DNA from: Pandoraea anapnoica
GTDB lineage: Bacteria > Pseudomonadota > Gammaproteobacteria > Burkholderiales > Burkholderiaceae
NCBI RefSeq assembly: GCF_902459765.1
Contig: NZ_CABPSP010000013.1
Span: 173,914-237,913, forward strand
Reading direction: 5' to 3'
Length of the DNA stretch: 64,000 nucleotides
Shown: positions 42,557 to 49,946 of the stretch, one piece after another
Position numbering within the stretch: position 1 is the stretch's first letter
Layout: each line of letters starts with the position of its first letter
Notes under the pieces: generated by a model
Seen by the model: the letters and a program-made list of their open reading frames with translations, nothing else
The model's database searches: none
What the model was told of the DNA's origin: nothing
Program-made: the position numbers and the translations under genes

Positions 42557-42967
42557 ATGGCAAACGCAACGCGATTCGCCGCGAAGAAGCGCGCGGGTGG
42601 CATCAACATCACGCCGTTCGTCGACGTGCTGCTGGTGGTGCTGGTGATCTTCATTCTCACGAGTAACGCCAGCATTCCCGGCATCAAGGTCGATCTGCCG
42701 AAGGCGAGCTCTTCGGTGGCGCTGGAGAAGCCGAAGACCAAGGCCATCACGGTCGACAACTCGGGGCAGGTGTTTCTCGACGCCTATCCGGTGACGCTTA
42801 ACGAGCTTGAGGATCGCTTGCGCACGGAAAAGGCAGTCACGCCCGACTTCCCGGTGATCGTGCGCGGCGACGCGCAGGTGCAGTACGCCAAGGTCGTGGA
42901 AGTGCTCGACCTGTTGCGTCGCATCGATCTCAATCAGGTCGGCCTCGTGACCGGCAAGCCGCAGTAA
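42557..42967 (+). CDS. ExbD/TolR-family biopolymer transport protein
   Basis: A 136-residue protein with the ExbD layout: a short cytoplasmic start, one transmembrane helix (ITPFVDVLLVVLVIFILTSN, whose aspartate is the proton-carrying residue of the family) and a periplasmic domain ending near LRRIDLNQVGLVTG. Together with the preceding ExbB-type and the following TonB-type proteins it forms a complete proton-driven motor. The gene is 12 bp after the exbB-type gene and 10 bp before the tonB-type gene. Confidence 0.94.
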   Translation: MANATRFAAKKRAGGINITPFVDVLLVVLVIFILTSNASIPGIKVDLPKASSSVALEKPKTKAITVDNSGQVFLDAYPVTLNELEDRLRTEKAVTPDFPVIVRGDAQVQYAKVVEVLDLLRRIDLNQVGLVTGKPQ

Positions 42968-42977
42968 GGAGCGCAGC

Positions 42978-43700
42978 GTGAAACCTCGCGATTTCGCGTC
43001 TCGCCTCCCGGTTAAGTCGACGGCTTCCCGCCCGGCGCTCGCGCTCCTGCGGCGTCGTGGCGGACTGATCGTCGGTGCCGTCGTGGTCATCGGTCTGGCA
43101 GCGCTCTTCTGGCACCTGCTCACCGACAAGGCCAGCATGCGCCGCGAGGTCAACAGCCCGCCGATGCTCATGCTGCCCCCGCCGCCCCCTCCGCCGCCGC
43201 CTCAGGAGAAACCGCCTGAGCCGACGCCGGAGAAGGTCAAGCCGGAGGTCGTAGAGCCCAAGCCCGCCGACCCGGTCGAGCCGCCCAAGGACGACACACC
43301 GCCTAGCCCGACCAAGGATCTGGGCGACGCCGTGACGATCAATGGCGACGCGCAGGCCGGTACCGATGCCTTCGGCATTGGCGCGGGCAGCGGCGGCGGC
43401 ATGACCGGCGGTGGCGGTGGTCTGGGCAGCCGCTCGTACAGCGCCTGGCTCGCCAGTTCGTTGCAACAGGCGTTCGGTCGCGATCAACGCACCCGCACGC
43501 TCGCGTTCGACGACGTTCGCATCGATCTCTGGCTCGACGCCGACGGCCGCGCGACGCGTGTGCAACTGGTGCGCGGCACGGGTAGTTCGACCATCGACGA
43601 AGCGGTGCTCGCCATGCTGCGCGACTTCCGTGCGGAAGAGAAGCCGCCCGCGTCGCTGCGCTTTCCGCTGGCCATGAGCATTCGGGGACGTCGCCCATGA
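42978..43700 (+). CDS. TonB-family energy transducer
   Basis: A 240-residue TonB-like protein starting with GTG, preceded by AAGGAG. It has one N-terminal transmembrane helix (about 29-48; LIVGAVVVIGLAALFWHLL), a proline-rich spacer (about 60-110, with a run of nine prolines and PEP/KP repeats), a Gly-rich linker, and a C-terminal TonB domain (about 150-238; YSAWLASSLQQAF, DLWLDADGRATRVQLVRGTG). It should span the periplasm and pass motor energy to an outer-membrane protein. Its partner is unknown: no TonB-dependent receptor is encoded in this window. The stop overlaps the next start (ATGA). Confidence 0.92.
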   Translation: MKPRDFASRLPVKSTASRPALALLRRRGGLIVGAVVVIGLAALFWHLLTDKASMRREVNSPPMLMLPPPPPPPPPQEKPPEPTPEKVKPEVVEPKPADPVEPPKDDTPPSPTKDLGDAVTINGDAQAGTDAFGIGAGSGGGMTGGGGGLGSRSYSAWLASSLQQAFGRDQRTRTLAFDDVRIDLWLDADGRATRVQLVRGTGSSTIDEAVLAMLRDFRAEEKPPASLRFPLAMSIRGRRP

Positions 43701-45589
43701 CCGACATCACATGCCACACGGGCCAAGCGGCCGACCGGGCTGAAGCAGACCATCCTTTTTACGCAAAAGTCACACACAAAATGAAAGCACTGGAACGTAT
43801 GACTGACGGGGGCGCGCGCCGAGGGGCACCCCGTCGCGCCGCCGGCACGGCGGGCGCTGTCGCACTGGCGCTCGCGCTGCTGGGCACCGCCGGACCCGCG
43901 CAGGCGCAAGCGCAGGCCGCACCGCAAGAGACCGCGATGGTCAAGCTCATTCGCGGCCTGATCAAGAGCGGCGCGATCGACAAGGCCACCGGCGAAGCGC
44001 TGCTCGCGCAGGCCGAGACCGAAGCGTATGCGGCGTCGCAAGCGGCGCAGAAGCAAGCCGCAGCAGCCCCGGCGGGCGCTGCCGTGGCCGGTGCCGCAGC
44101 CGGTGCTGGCTTTGCCGCCGAGCCGGGCGACGTGCGCATCCCGTACATCTCCCAGACCACGCGCGACCAGATTCGCGACGAGGTGAAGAACGAAGTCATG
44201 GCGCAAGCCAAGACCGAAGGCTGGGCTGCCCCGAACGAAACGCCGGAGTGGACCAAGCGCATTCACATCGAAGGCGATTTCCGTCTGCGTAACGAATCGC
44301 GCTTCTATTCCAGCAGCAACACGAACACGCAGATCGACTGGGCGCAGATCAACAAGGGCAACGGCTTCGACGTCAACTCGAACACCAACCTCGCGCTCCC
44401 GCCGCTGCTCAACACCACGCAGAACCGTACCAACCAGTTCCGTGCGCGCGCACGCTTCGGCATCTTCGCCGACGTGTCCGAGCAGGTGAAGGCCGGTGTG
44501 CGTCTGGCGAGCAGCAACGACGACAGTCCGGTCTCGACCAACAGCACGCTGGGCGGCGGTCTGAACAAGAAGAGTGTCTGGCTCGACCAGATGTGGATGT
44601 CGTATCAACCGTTCACGTGGATGAAGGTGACGGGCGGTCGCTTTGCGCCTCCGTACGTCACGAGCGACATGCTGTTCTCGAGCGACCTGAACATCGACGG
44701 CATCGCCGCACAGTTCAACAAGGCGCTGCCGACGAACCCGAACGTCGAACTGTTCGGCTCGCTGGGCTTCATCCCGCTGGAATACTCGGGCGACAACTCG
44801 CCGTCGAACAGCCAGAGCAAGATGTCGAGCCAGACGAAGTGGATGCTCGGCACGCAGTTCGGCGCGAACTGGAAGCTCGATTCGAAGAACAGCTTCCGCG
44901 GCACGGTCGGCTACTTCGACTTCCGCAACATTACGGGGCAACTGTCGTCGCCGTGTGCCCTGTACGCGGGTCAGACGAGCTGCGATTCGGACTGGTCGCG
45001 CCCGGCGTTCATGCAGAAGGGCAACACGCTCATGCTGCTGCGTAACATCGCGCTCAACCCGCTCGATCCGGCCAACACCGCGCAGCCGCAGTACGTCGGT
45101 TACGCCTCGAAGTTCCAACTGCTCGATCTGTCTGCGCGCTGGGATACGGTGCTCGCTGGCCGCTACCCGCTGCGCTTTGACGTGAACTACATCCGCAACC
45201 TGGCCTACAACGAGGGCGAGATGTGGGCGCGCGCGAACGGCGGCATCGTGAACAACTTCGCGGCGGGCACGGCCACGCGCGCGAACTTCAAGAGCGGTCC
45301 GAACGCGTACATGTTCCAGGCCACCTTCGGCAAACCGGTCATGGCTGCGCGCGGCGACTGGAACGTGCTGTTCGGCTACAAGCGTATCGAGCCGGATGCT
45401 GTACCCGATGCTTACAACGATTCGACGTTCCACGGCGGTGGTACGAACGCGAAGGGTTACTACCTGGGCGGCTCGTACGCATTCGACAAGAACGCCTGGA
45501 TCACGGGCCGCTGGTTGTCGACGAAGGAAGTCTACGGTCAGCCGTTGTCGATCGACACGCTGCAAATCGAAGTCAACGCGCGATTCTAA
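43697..45589 (+). CDS. putative outer-membrane porin with N-terminal coiled-coil-like segment
   Basis: A 630-residue exported protein of the putative-porin type. The N-terminal 45 residues precede a hydrophobic signal core (TAGAVALALALLGTAGPAQA); ATG 43781 is an alternative start that shortens the n-region. After an Ala/Gln/Glu-rich helical segment (about 80-130) follows a large beta domain from EWTKRIHIEGDFRLRNESRF, with FRARARFGIFADVSEQVKAG, to the end LQIEVNARF with the BAM-type C-terminal phenylalanine. Its helical start plus barrel recalls peptidoglycan-linked porins. It is the most plausible outer-membrane target of the TonB-like protein encoded immediately upstream, but no TonB box is evident. 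Confidence 0.9.
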   Translation: MTDITCHTGQAADRAEADHPFYAKVTHKMKALERMTDGGARRGAPRRAAGTAGAVALALALLGTAGPAQAQAQAAPQETAMVKLIRGLIKSGAIDKATGEALLAQAETEAYAASQAAQKQAAAAPAGAAVAGAAAGAGFAAEPGDVRIPYISQTTRDQIRDEVKNEVMAQAKTEGWAAPNETPEWTKRIHIEGDFRLRNESRFYSSSNTNTQIDWAQINKGNGFDVNSNTNLALPPLLNTTQNRTNQFRARARFGIFADVSEQVKAGVRLASSNDDSPVSTNSTLGGGLNKKSVWLDQMWMSYQPFTWMKVTGGRFAPPYVTSDMLFSSDLNIDGIAAQFNKALPTNPNVELFGSLGFIPLEYSGDNSPSNSQSKMSSQTKWMLGTQFGANWKLDSKNSFRGTVGYFDFRNITGQLSSPCALYAGQTSCDSDWSRPAFMQKGNTLMLLRNIALNPLDPANTAQPQYVGYASKFQLLDLSARWDTVLAGRYPLRFDVNYIRNLAYNEGEMWARANGGIVNNFAAGTATRANFKSGPNAYMFQATFGKPVMAARGDWNVLFGYKRIEPDAVPDAYNDSTFHGGGTNAKGYYLGGSYAFDKNAWITGRWLSTKEVYGQPLSIDTLQIEVNARF

Positions 45590-45598
45590 GGAGGTGTC

Positions 45599-46399
45599 AT
45601 GAGCCAACAGCCCCCGCGCACGGTGTCGCGTCTGACCTCGGGCGCCAAGGTCACGGCAGCGGCGATGCTGCTCGCCGTGAGCTCGGCCGCGCTGGCGCAG
45701 ACGCCGCAGGGCGCGCCGACGATGGAAGAGCGTCTGCGCACGCAACTGCGCACGACGACGGATCAGCTTCAGCAGGCGAAGAACGAGCTGGCAGCGCTCA
45801 AGGCCGGTGGTGCTACCGCCGGTACTGCGGGCAAGGCCAGCAAGGACTCGCCCGAAGCGCTGCGCAAGCAACTCGACGATGCGCAGCAGCAGTTGGCGGC
45901 GGAGCGTCAGTCTCGTGAGCGCCTGGCGCAGGACGCCCGTGCTTCGCAGTCGGAAGTGAAGACGATTGCCGATAAGGCCAACACACAGATCTCGCAGTAT
46001 CGCAATGCGTACGACGAACTGCTCAAGCTCGCGCGTCAGGCCGATGCGCAGCGCAAGCAGCTTGCCGAGGAGACGGCCGCACAACGCGCCGCGCTCAAGC
46101 TCGCGCAAGAGAAGAACGATCGTCTGTATGCCGTCGGTCAGGAAATCCTGACGGCCTACGAGACGATGGATGTGGCGACAATCGTGGCGGCACGTCAGCC
46201 GTTCGCCGCACAGGCGCGCGTGAAATACGAGCAGATCGCGCAGCAGTACGGCGACAAGCTCTACGAGGGCAAGTTCGACGAGCAGCAAGCGATGGCTGCG
46301 GCGTCGGCCAAACCGGCACCGCAAGCGGAGCAGGCAGCACAGCCCGCCCCGTCGGCTCAGGCTGACCCGGCAGCACCGGCGGCACAGACCTCGAAGTAA
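45599..46399 (+). CDS. periplasmic coiled-coil protein
   Basis: A 266-residue protein with a signal peptide (AAAMLLAVSSAALAQ) followed by a long coiled coil from about residue 42 to 180 (heptads in LRTQLRTTTDQLQQAKNEL and LDDAQQQLAAERQSRERLA), then a shorter helical domain (RLYAVGQEILTAYETMD) and an Ala/Pro/Gln-rich disordered tail from about 225. A strong AAGGAGG precedes the start. Length and shape suggest a periplasmic spacer or scaffold, for example between the Ton motor and the outer-membrane porin or TpsB. No enzyme motif is seen. Confidence 0.88.
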   Translation: MSQQPPRTVSRLTSGAKVTAAAMLLAVSSAALAQTPQGAPTMEERLRTQLRTTTDQLQQAKNELAALKAGGATAGTAGKASKDSPEALRKQLDDAQQQLAAERQSRERLAQDARASQSEVKTIADKANTQISQYRNAYDELLKLARQADAQRKQLAEETAAQRAALKLAQEKNDRLYAVGQEILTAYETMDVATIVAARQPFAAQARVKYEQIAQQYGDKLYEGKFDEQQAMAAASAKPAPQAEQAAQPAPSAQADPAAPAAQTSK

Positions 46400-46501
46400 G
46401 ACGGCGCGACGGGGCAAGCGTAGCGAGCCACGTCACGCTTTTGCAAAGCGTAATCAGAACGCAGTATCAGATATCAAAAACGGACGTTGAGGACCACTGG
46501 C

Positions 46502-47101
46502 ATGAACGAAGAGAACACGATGCAACAAGACAACCACGACGCAGCACAAGCGGCCGCGCCGGTGACGTCAAGCGAGTCGTCACCCCTGGATGTCATCACC
46601 TTCATGACGTCCGCACAGGTGGCCGACGCGATTCGTGCCGCCGGTTGCGCCGTCTCGGTTCAGCAAGACGATCTGGTGACGCGTCTGCATAGCGCCAGTC
46701 ACGGCATTGGCTATCAGGTGCACTGGGGTAATCAGGCTGGCGTCGATCAGTATCTCGACCTGACGCTGAGCTGCCCGCTGCGCATTCAGGGCGGCGATCT
46801 GCCTGAAGGACTCATCAACGAATGGCATCGATCACGTCGCTTTGCGCGCGTGGCCGCGCACGGCGAATTCCTCGTGCTGGAGATGGACGTGTTCGTCGCG
46901 GGCGGCGTCACGTCGGAATTCCTGCGCTTCTCGATGCGTCTGTGGGTCGAAATGATGGGACAGTTTTTCCTGCATCTGCGCAACTTCACGCAGCAGGCGG
47001 CCGGTCAGACCGCCGCGCCGCGTGACGACCTTGCTACGCCGGGCGACGCCCTCGCCGGTGTCGATGCCGCAGAGTCGCAGGCACCGATGACGCTCAACTG
47101 A
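46502..47101 (+). CDS. YbjN-like protein
   Basis: A 199-residue cytoplasmic protein with a YbjN-type fold: DVITFMTSAQVADAIRAAG, then VHWGNQAGVDQYLDLTLSC, and a C-terminal helix pair around FLRFSMRLWVEMMGQFFLHL. YbjN-like proteins resemble type III secretion chaperones in fold and are linked to regulation of surface structures in enterobacteria. Here, as last gene of the tpsB-exbBD-tonB unit, it could be a chaperone or a control protein. The frame opens earlier at a TTG (46487), but ATG 46502 with TTGAGGA upstream is preferred. Confidence 0.82.
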   Translation: MNEENTMQQDNHDAAQAAAPVTSSESSPLDVITFMTSAQVADAIRAAGCAVSVQQDDLVTRLHSASHGIGYQVHWGNQAGVDQYLDLTLSCPLRIQGGDLPEGLINEWHRSRRFARVAAHGEFLVLEMDVFVAGGVTSEFLRFSMRLWVEMMGQFFLHLRNFTQQAAGQTAAPRDDLATPGDALAGVDAAESQAPMTLN

Positions 47102-47211
47102 AGCGTCGCCGCGCGGCGCATCAAGCGCGTTTTCCTCTCGAGCCTGGGGACCTCCCCGCGCGGCAGTATCACGTCCAGCAGACGACTGGTTGGCCCGTAG
47201 CGCGCTTACTA

Positions 47212-47241
47212 CCCCGTGGGCGCGTTACGGGTTTTTTTCTT
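47212..47241 (+). terminator. rho-independent terminator closing the tpsB-exbBD-tonB unit
   Basis: A stem CCCGT (47213-47217) with ACGGG (47227-47231) and flanking pairs is followed by a T-run of seven and further T-rich sequence. It lies 110 bases after the YbjN-like gene and separates it from the STN-sigma-FecR unit. Confidence 0.75.
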
Positions 47242-47286
47242 TTAGAAGGCGATCCTGCGCATTGTCAAAGCAACGTCACAATCGGA

Positions 47287-47308
47287 CACGAGAATTGTCA
47301 GGAATTCT
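47287..47308. promoter_or_regulatory. control site upstream of the STN-sigma-fecR unit
   Basis: Contains CACGAGAATT (47287-47296), which partly matches motif copies upstream of tpsB and tpsA. Overlapping it is an inverted repeat AGAATT/AATTCT (47291-47296 and 47303-47308). It lies 27-48 bp before the start codon at 47335, a natural place for a promoter read by the cognate ECF sigma factor. Confidence 0.4.
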
Positions 47309-47334
47309 TACAAATCATTAGTGGATCAACGGGG

Positions 47335-48036
47335 ATGCGGAAATCGCCCGCCGGGGTGAGTTGGCTGGCTGGCGTACTGGCGCTTGGGTGGCTCGCGTGT
47401 CTGCTGTTCGGTCCGGCCGCCATTGCCCGCACGGATGCGCATGAGACGCAGTCGTTCGATATCCCGGAGCTCCCCTTGAAGGACGCGCTCGCCCGCTTCG
47501 ACGCGCTCACGCGCATGTCTGTCTTTTACCCGTCGTCGCTGGTGGAAGGCCGTCGTTCGCATGCCGTGTCCGGTATCCACTCCGCGCACGAGGCGCTTGT
47601 CGAGATGCTCTCCGGCACCGATGTGACGGCGGAACTGACGGCGGAGAACGCGTTCGTGCTGGCGCCGGTGAATACCCCTGTCTCACAAGATTTGCCGCGT
47701 GGAGAGGCGAACGTTGCTGGGAGCTACGACGCAACGTTGCAGAACGTTGTGCTGCGCGCACTGTGCGCGCAGCCGTCGCTCTCGCCCGGCGACTATCGAC
47801 TGGCAATGACGGTCCAGGTCGGCGCGAATGCGCGGGTCAGCCGGGTACGTCTGCTCGATACCACCGGGGATGCGCGCCGGGACACCGCCATCGTGCAACG
47901 GTTGCAGGGGCTTGACGTCGGCCGCGTGCCTGCGGATACGACGCGCCCGTTCGTCATGCTGCTGTTGCCTACGGTGTGCCGCACCGGTCATGTCGCGTGT
48001 GTGCAGTCGCCGTGTCAGGCGATGACGGAGCACTAG
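47335..48036 (+). CDS. exported STN-domain protein with TonB-C-like C-terminus
   Basis: A 233-residue protein with a signal peptide (WLAGVLALGWLACLLFGPAAIA), an STN domain (about 40-105; SFDIPELPLKDALARFDALT and SAHEALVEMLSGTDV) and a C-terminal part (about 130-215) like a TonB-C domain (LAMTVQVGANARVSRVRLLD). STN domains normally form the N-terminal signalling domain of TonB-dependent receptors and touch FecR. Here the domain is free and placed directly before an ECF sigma factor gene (stop and start adjacent), so it probably plays the receptor's part in signalling. No receptor barrel follows it. It may connect the Ton system with FecR in the periplasm. Confidence 0.88.
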   Translation: MRKSPAGVSWLAGVLALGWLACLLFGPAAIARTDAHETQSFDIPELPLKDALARFDALTRMSVFYPSSLVEGRRSHAVSGIHSAHEALVEMLSGTDVTAELTAENAFVLAPVNTPVSQDLPRGEANVAGSYDATLQNVVLRALCAQPSLSPGDYRLAMTVQVGANARVSRVRLLDTTGDARRDTAIVQRLQGLDVGRVPADTTRPFVMLLLPTVCRTGHVACVQSPCQAMTEH

Positions 48037-48552
48037 ATGGTCGACACACCGCGCGCCTTCCTGCGTGACCTGCTCGCGCAGCGTTACGAAGATCTCAAAC
48101 GCAAACTGACCTGGCGGCTGGGCTCGGCCGAGCTGGCGAGCGATGCCCTGCATGACACGTGGGTGCATCTCGACGACCGTGCCGACCGGCAGAGCGACGT
48201 GAAGAGTCCAGGCGCCTATCTCATGCGCATCGCCATGAACATGGCGTTCGACCGCGTGCAGCGCGAGCGCCGTTACATGAGCGACGACGAAATCGACGCG
48301 CTCATGACCGAATTCGTCGATCCGACGCCGGGGCCTGCGCAGACCATCGAAGCGCGCGACGACATCGCGACGCTCGAACGTCTGTTGGCCGATCTGCCAC
48401 CGCGCCGCCGCGCGATCTTCATCGCGGTGCGCGTCCATGAAATGTCGAACGAAGACGTGGCGCGCCGCTTCGGCGTGTCGCCACGTCTCGTCGGTCTTGA
48501 ACTCAAGCGTGCGCATGAGTACTGCATGGCGCATATGCCGAGGTCCGAATGA
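48037..48552 (+). CDS. ECF RNA polymerase sigma factor (FecI-like)
   Basis: A 171-residue ECF sigma factor. Region 2 is FLRDLLAQRYEDLKRKLTWR to SPGAYLMRIAMNMAFDRVQRER (about 7-82), and region 4 is LERLLADLPPRRRAIFIAVRV to FGVSPRLVGLELKRAHEYC (about 113-165). It belongs to the FecI-like iron-type branch by pattern and by the following FecR-type gene. It is expected to be held by FecR and released upon an envelope signal. It starts immediately after the stop of the STN gene, so the two are cotranscribed. The downstream giant tpsA gene is the natural target. Confidence 0.92.
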   Translation: MVDTPRAFLRDLLAQRYEDLKRKLTWRLGSAELASDALHDTWVHLDDRADRQSDVKSPGAYLMRIAMNMAFDRVQRERRYMSDDEIDALMTEFVDPTPGPAQTIEARDDIATLERLLADLPPRRRAIFIAVRVHEMSNEDVARRFGVSPRLVGLELKRAHEYCMAHMPRSE

Positions 48553-48628
48553 ACCGGGGATTGCCGATGGCGCGCGGCAAAACCGTCTCAGCAAAGGAGA
48601 CCTTCCGTCTCATGCGAGAGGTGACGCC

Positions 48629-49678
48629 ATGATGTCCCGACCCGATACCCCGTTGCCGCACAAGCGGCGTCTCGATGCCACCGAACGGCAGGCGATGAGT
48701 TGGGTGCGACGTATGGCATCCGGCGAGATGACGCACGCCGACGGCGACGCGCTGCGCGAGTGGGCGCGGCGCGATCCGAAGCACGCGCAGGCGCTGGCAA
48801 ACGCACAGCGTCAGTGGAAGCAACTGACGCAGGCGGCGCAGCAATCGGCAGCGGCTGAGGCGGTGGTTGCCGCATGTCCGGCCCCGTCGCGCAAAGCAAA
48901 GACCAAAACGAAGACCGAGCGGGATACCGGACGTGGTTTCGATCCGCGTCGCCGCTGGATCCTGGCAGGTACAGCAGGCGCATTCGCAACGGCCGCCGGC
49001 GTGGTCGTCATCGGCGCGCCACTCGGGCTGCTGCCCAGTGCTGCATCGATTCACGCCGACTACAGCACCGGGACCGGTGAGCAGCGCACCGTCGCGCTGG
49101 CGGGCGATGTCTGCGTCGAAATGAATACGCGTACGAGCGTGGCACTTCGTACCGGCGGCGCAGCGTCCGGTACGCCGGGCATAGACTTGCTGAGCGGCGA
49201 AGCCGCAGTAGACACCACGCTGGCGTCGCGCCCGTTCGAAATCGTGGCGGGCGCGGGACGCACGATCGCGCATCACGCACGTGTCGAAGTGCGCAACGTG
49301 GCCGACAAGGTCTGCGTTACCTGTATCGAAGGCGCGGCGGATGTTGTCCATACGGCCGGACGCGTCACGCTGCGTGCCCGTCAGCAACTCGTGTACGACG
49401 CGCGCAGCCTGCAATCGCTGGTCAATGTCGACGCCAACGCCATGCCTGAATGGCGCGACGGCTATCTGCGCTTTGCCGAGGTGCCGCTGGGGGATGTGAT
49501 CGACGAGATCAACCGTTACCGTCCGGGGAAAGTCGTACTCGTGAACGACAAGATCGCCGCGCGTCCGGTGACCGGGCGCTTTGCGATCCGCTCGCTCGAT
49601 GTGGCACTCGGTCAGATCGAGCACTCGCTGAGTCTGTCGGCACGCACGCTGCCCGGTGGCATCGTGTTGCTCGGTTGA
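48629..49678 (+). CDS. FecR-type anti-sigma factor / signal transducer
   Basis: A 349-residue FecR-family protein. The real start is the ATG pair at 48629 with GAGAGG upstream; the longer open frame overlaps the sigma-factor gene and is not needed. An N-terminal cytoplasmic anti-sigma part (ATERQAMSWVRRMASGEM, WARRDPKHAQALANA) is followed by one membrane helix (about 105-130; ILAGTAGAFATAAGVVVIGA), a periplasmic FecR domain (YSTGTGEQRTVALAGDVCVE) and a C-terminal STN-like domain (LRFAEVPLGDVIDEINRYRPG). It sits 76 bp after the sigma-factor gene. Confidence 0.92.
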   Translation: MMSRPDTPLPHKRRLDATERQAMSWVRRMASGEMTHADGDALREWARRDPKHAQALANAQRQWKQLTQAAQQSAAAEAVVAACPAPSRKAKTKTKTERDTGRGFDPRRRWILAGTAGAFATAAGVVVIGAPLGLLPSAASIHADYSTGTGEQRTVALAGDVCVEMNTRTSVALRTGGAASGTPGIDLLSGEAAVDTTLASRPFEIVAGAGRTIAHHARVEVRNVADKVCVTCIEGAADVVHTAGRVTLRARQQLVYDARSLQSLVNVDANAMPEWRDGYLRFAEVPLGDVIDEINRYRPGKVVLVNDKIAARPVTGRFAIRSLDVALGQIEHSLSLSARTLPGGIVLLG

Positions 49679-49710
49679 TGGGCTTGGATCCCCTCAGTCG
49701 CCACAGTCTT

Positions 49711-49734
49711 CGAACGCCCGGCGCCGGGCGTTCG
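49711..49734. repeat. perfect 24-bp palindrome between fecR-type and tpsA genes
   Basis: Two 12-bp arms without a loop (centre GGCGCC). It is GC-rich, 32 bases after the FecR-type stop, without a following T-run. It could be an mRNA hairpin ending the regulatory unit or a symmetrical protein-binding site upstream of the tpsA promoter. Confidence 0.7.
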
Positions 49735-49751
49735 CCGTGACGGTTCGGTCA

Positions 49752-49767
49752 TGTCACGAAAGATTCA
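49752..49767 (+). promoter_or_regulatory. candidate shared control motif upstream of tpsA
   Basis: TGTCACGAAAGATTCA matches 14 of 16 positions of the minus-strand sequence at 38801-38816 upstream of tpsB, and its core partly matches 47287-47296 upstream of the STN gene. An AT-rich stretch follows. It is a candidate recognition site of the local ECF sigma factor or another common regulator. Confidence 0.4.
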
Positions 49768-49946
49768 AATAAATCCTTGCCGATTGGCCTGCGTCGAAGG
49801 GTCTTAGTCCCGAGAGCGTCAAGTGTTCCTTTCGCATTCCTATGCATGGAACGTTTGGACGAAAACCTGCCAGAGGCTGTTCGCTGGCGTTGTCGCGAGA
49901 CACCGCCCCACAGCCGCACCAGATGACAGACGGGATTGAAACCATC

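Noticed and set aside
43484-46417. Very long open frame on the minus strand
   Set aside because: Antisense to the tonB-type, porin and coiled-coil genes; Arg/Leu-rich composition typical of high-GC shadow frames; no family motif.
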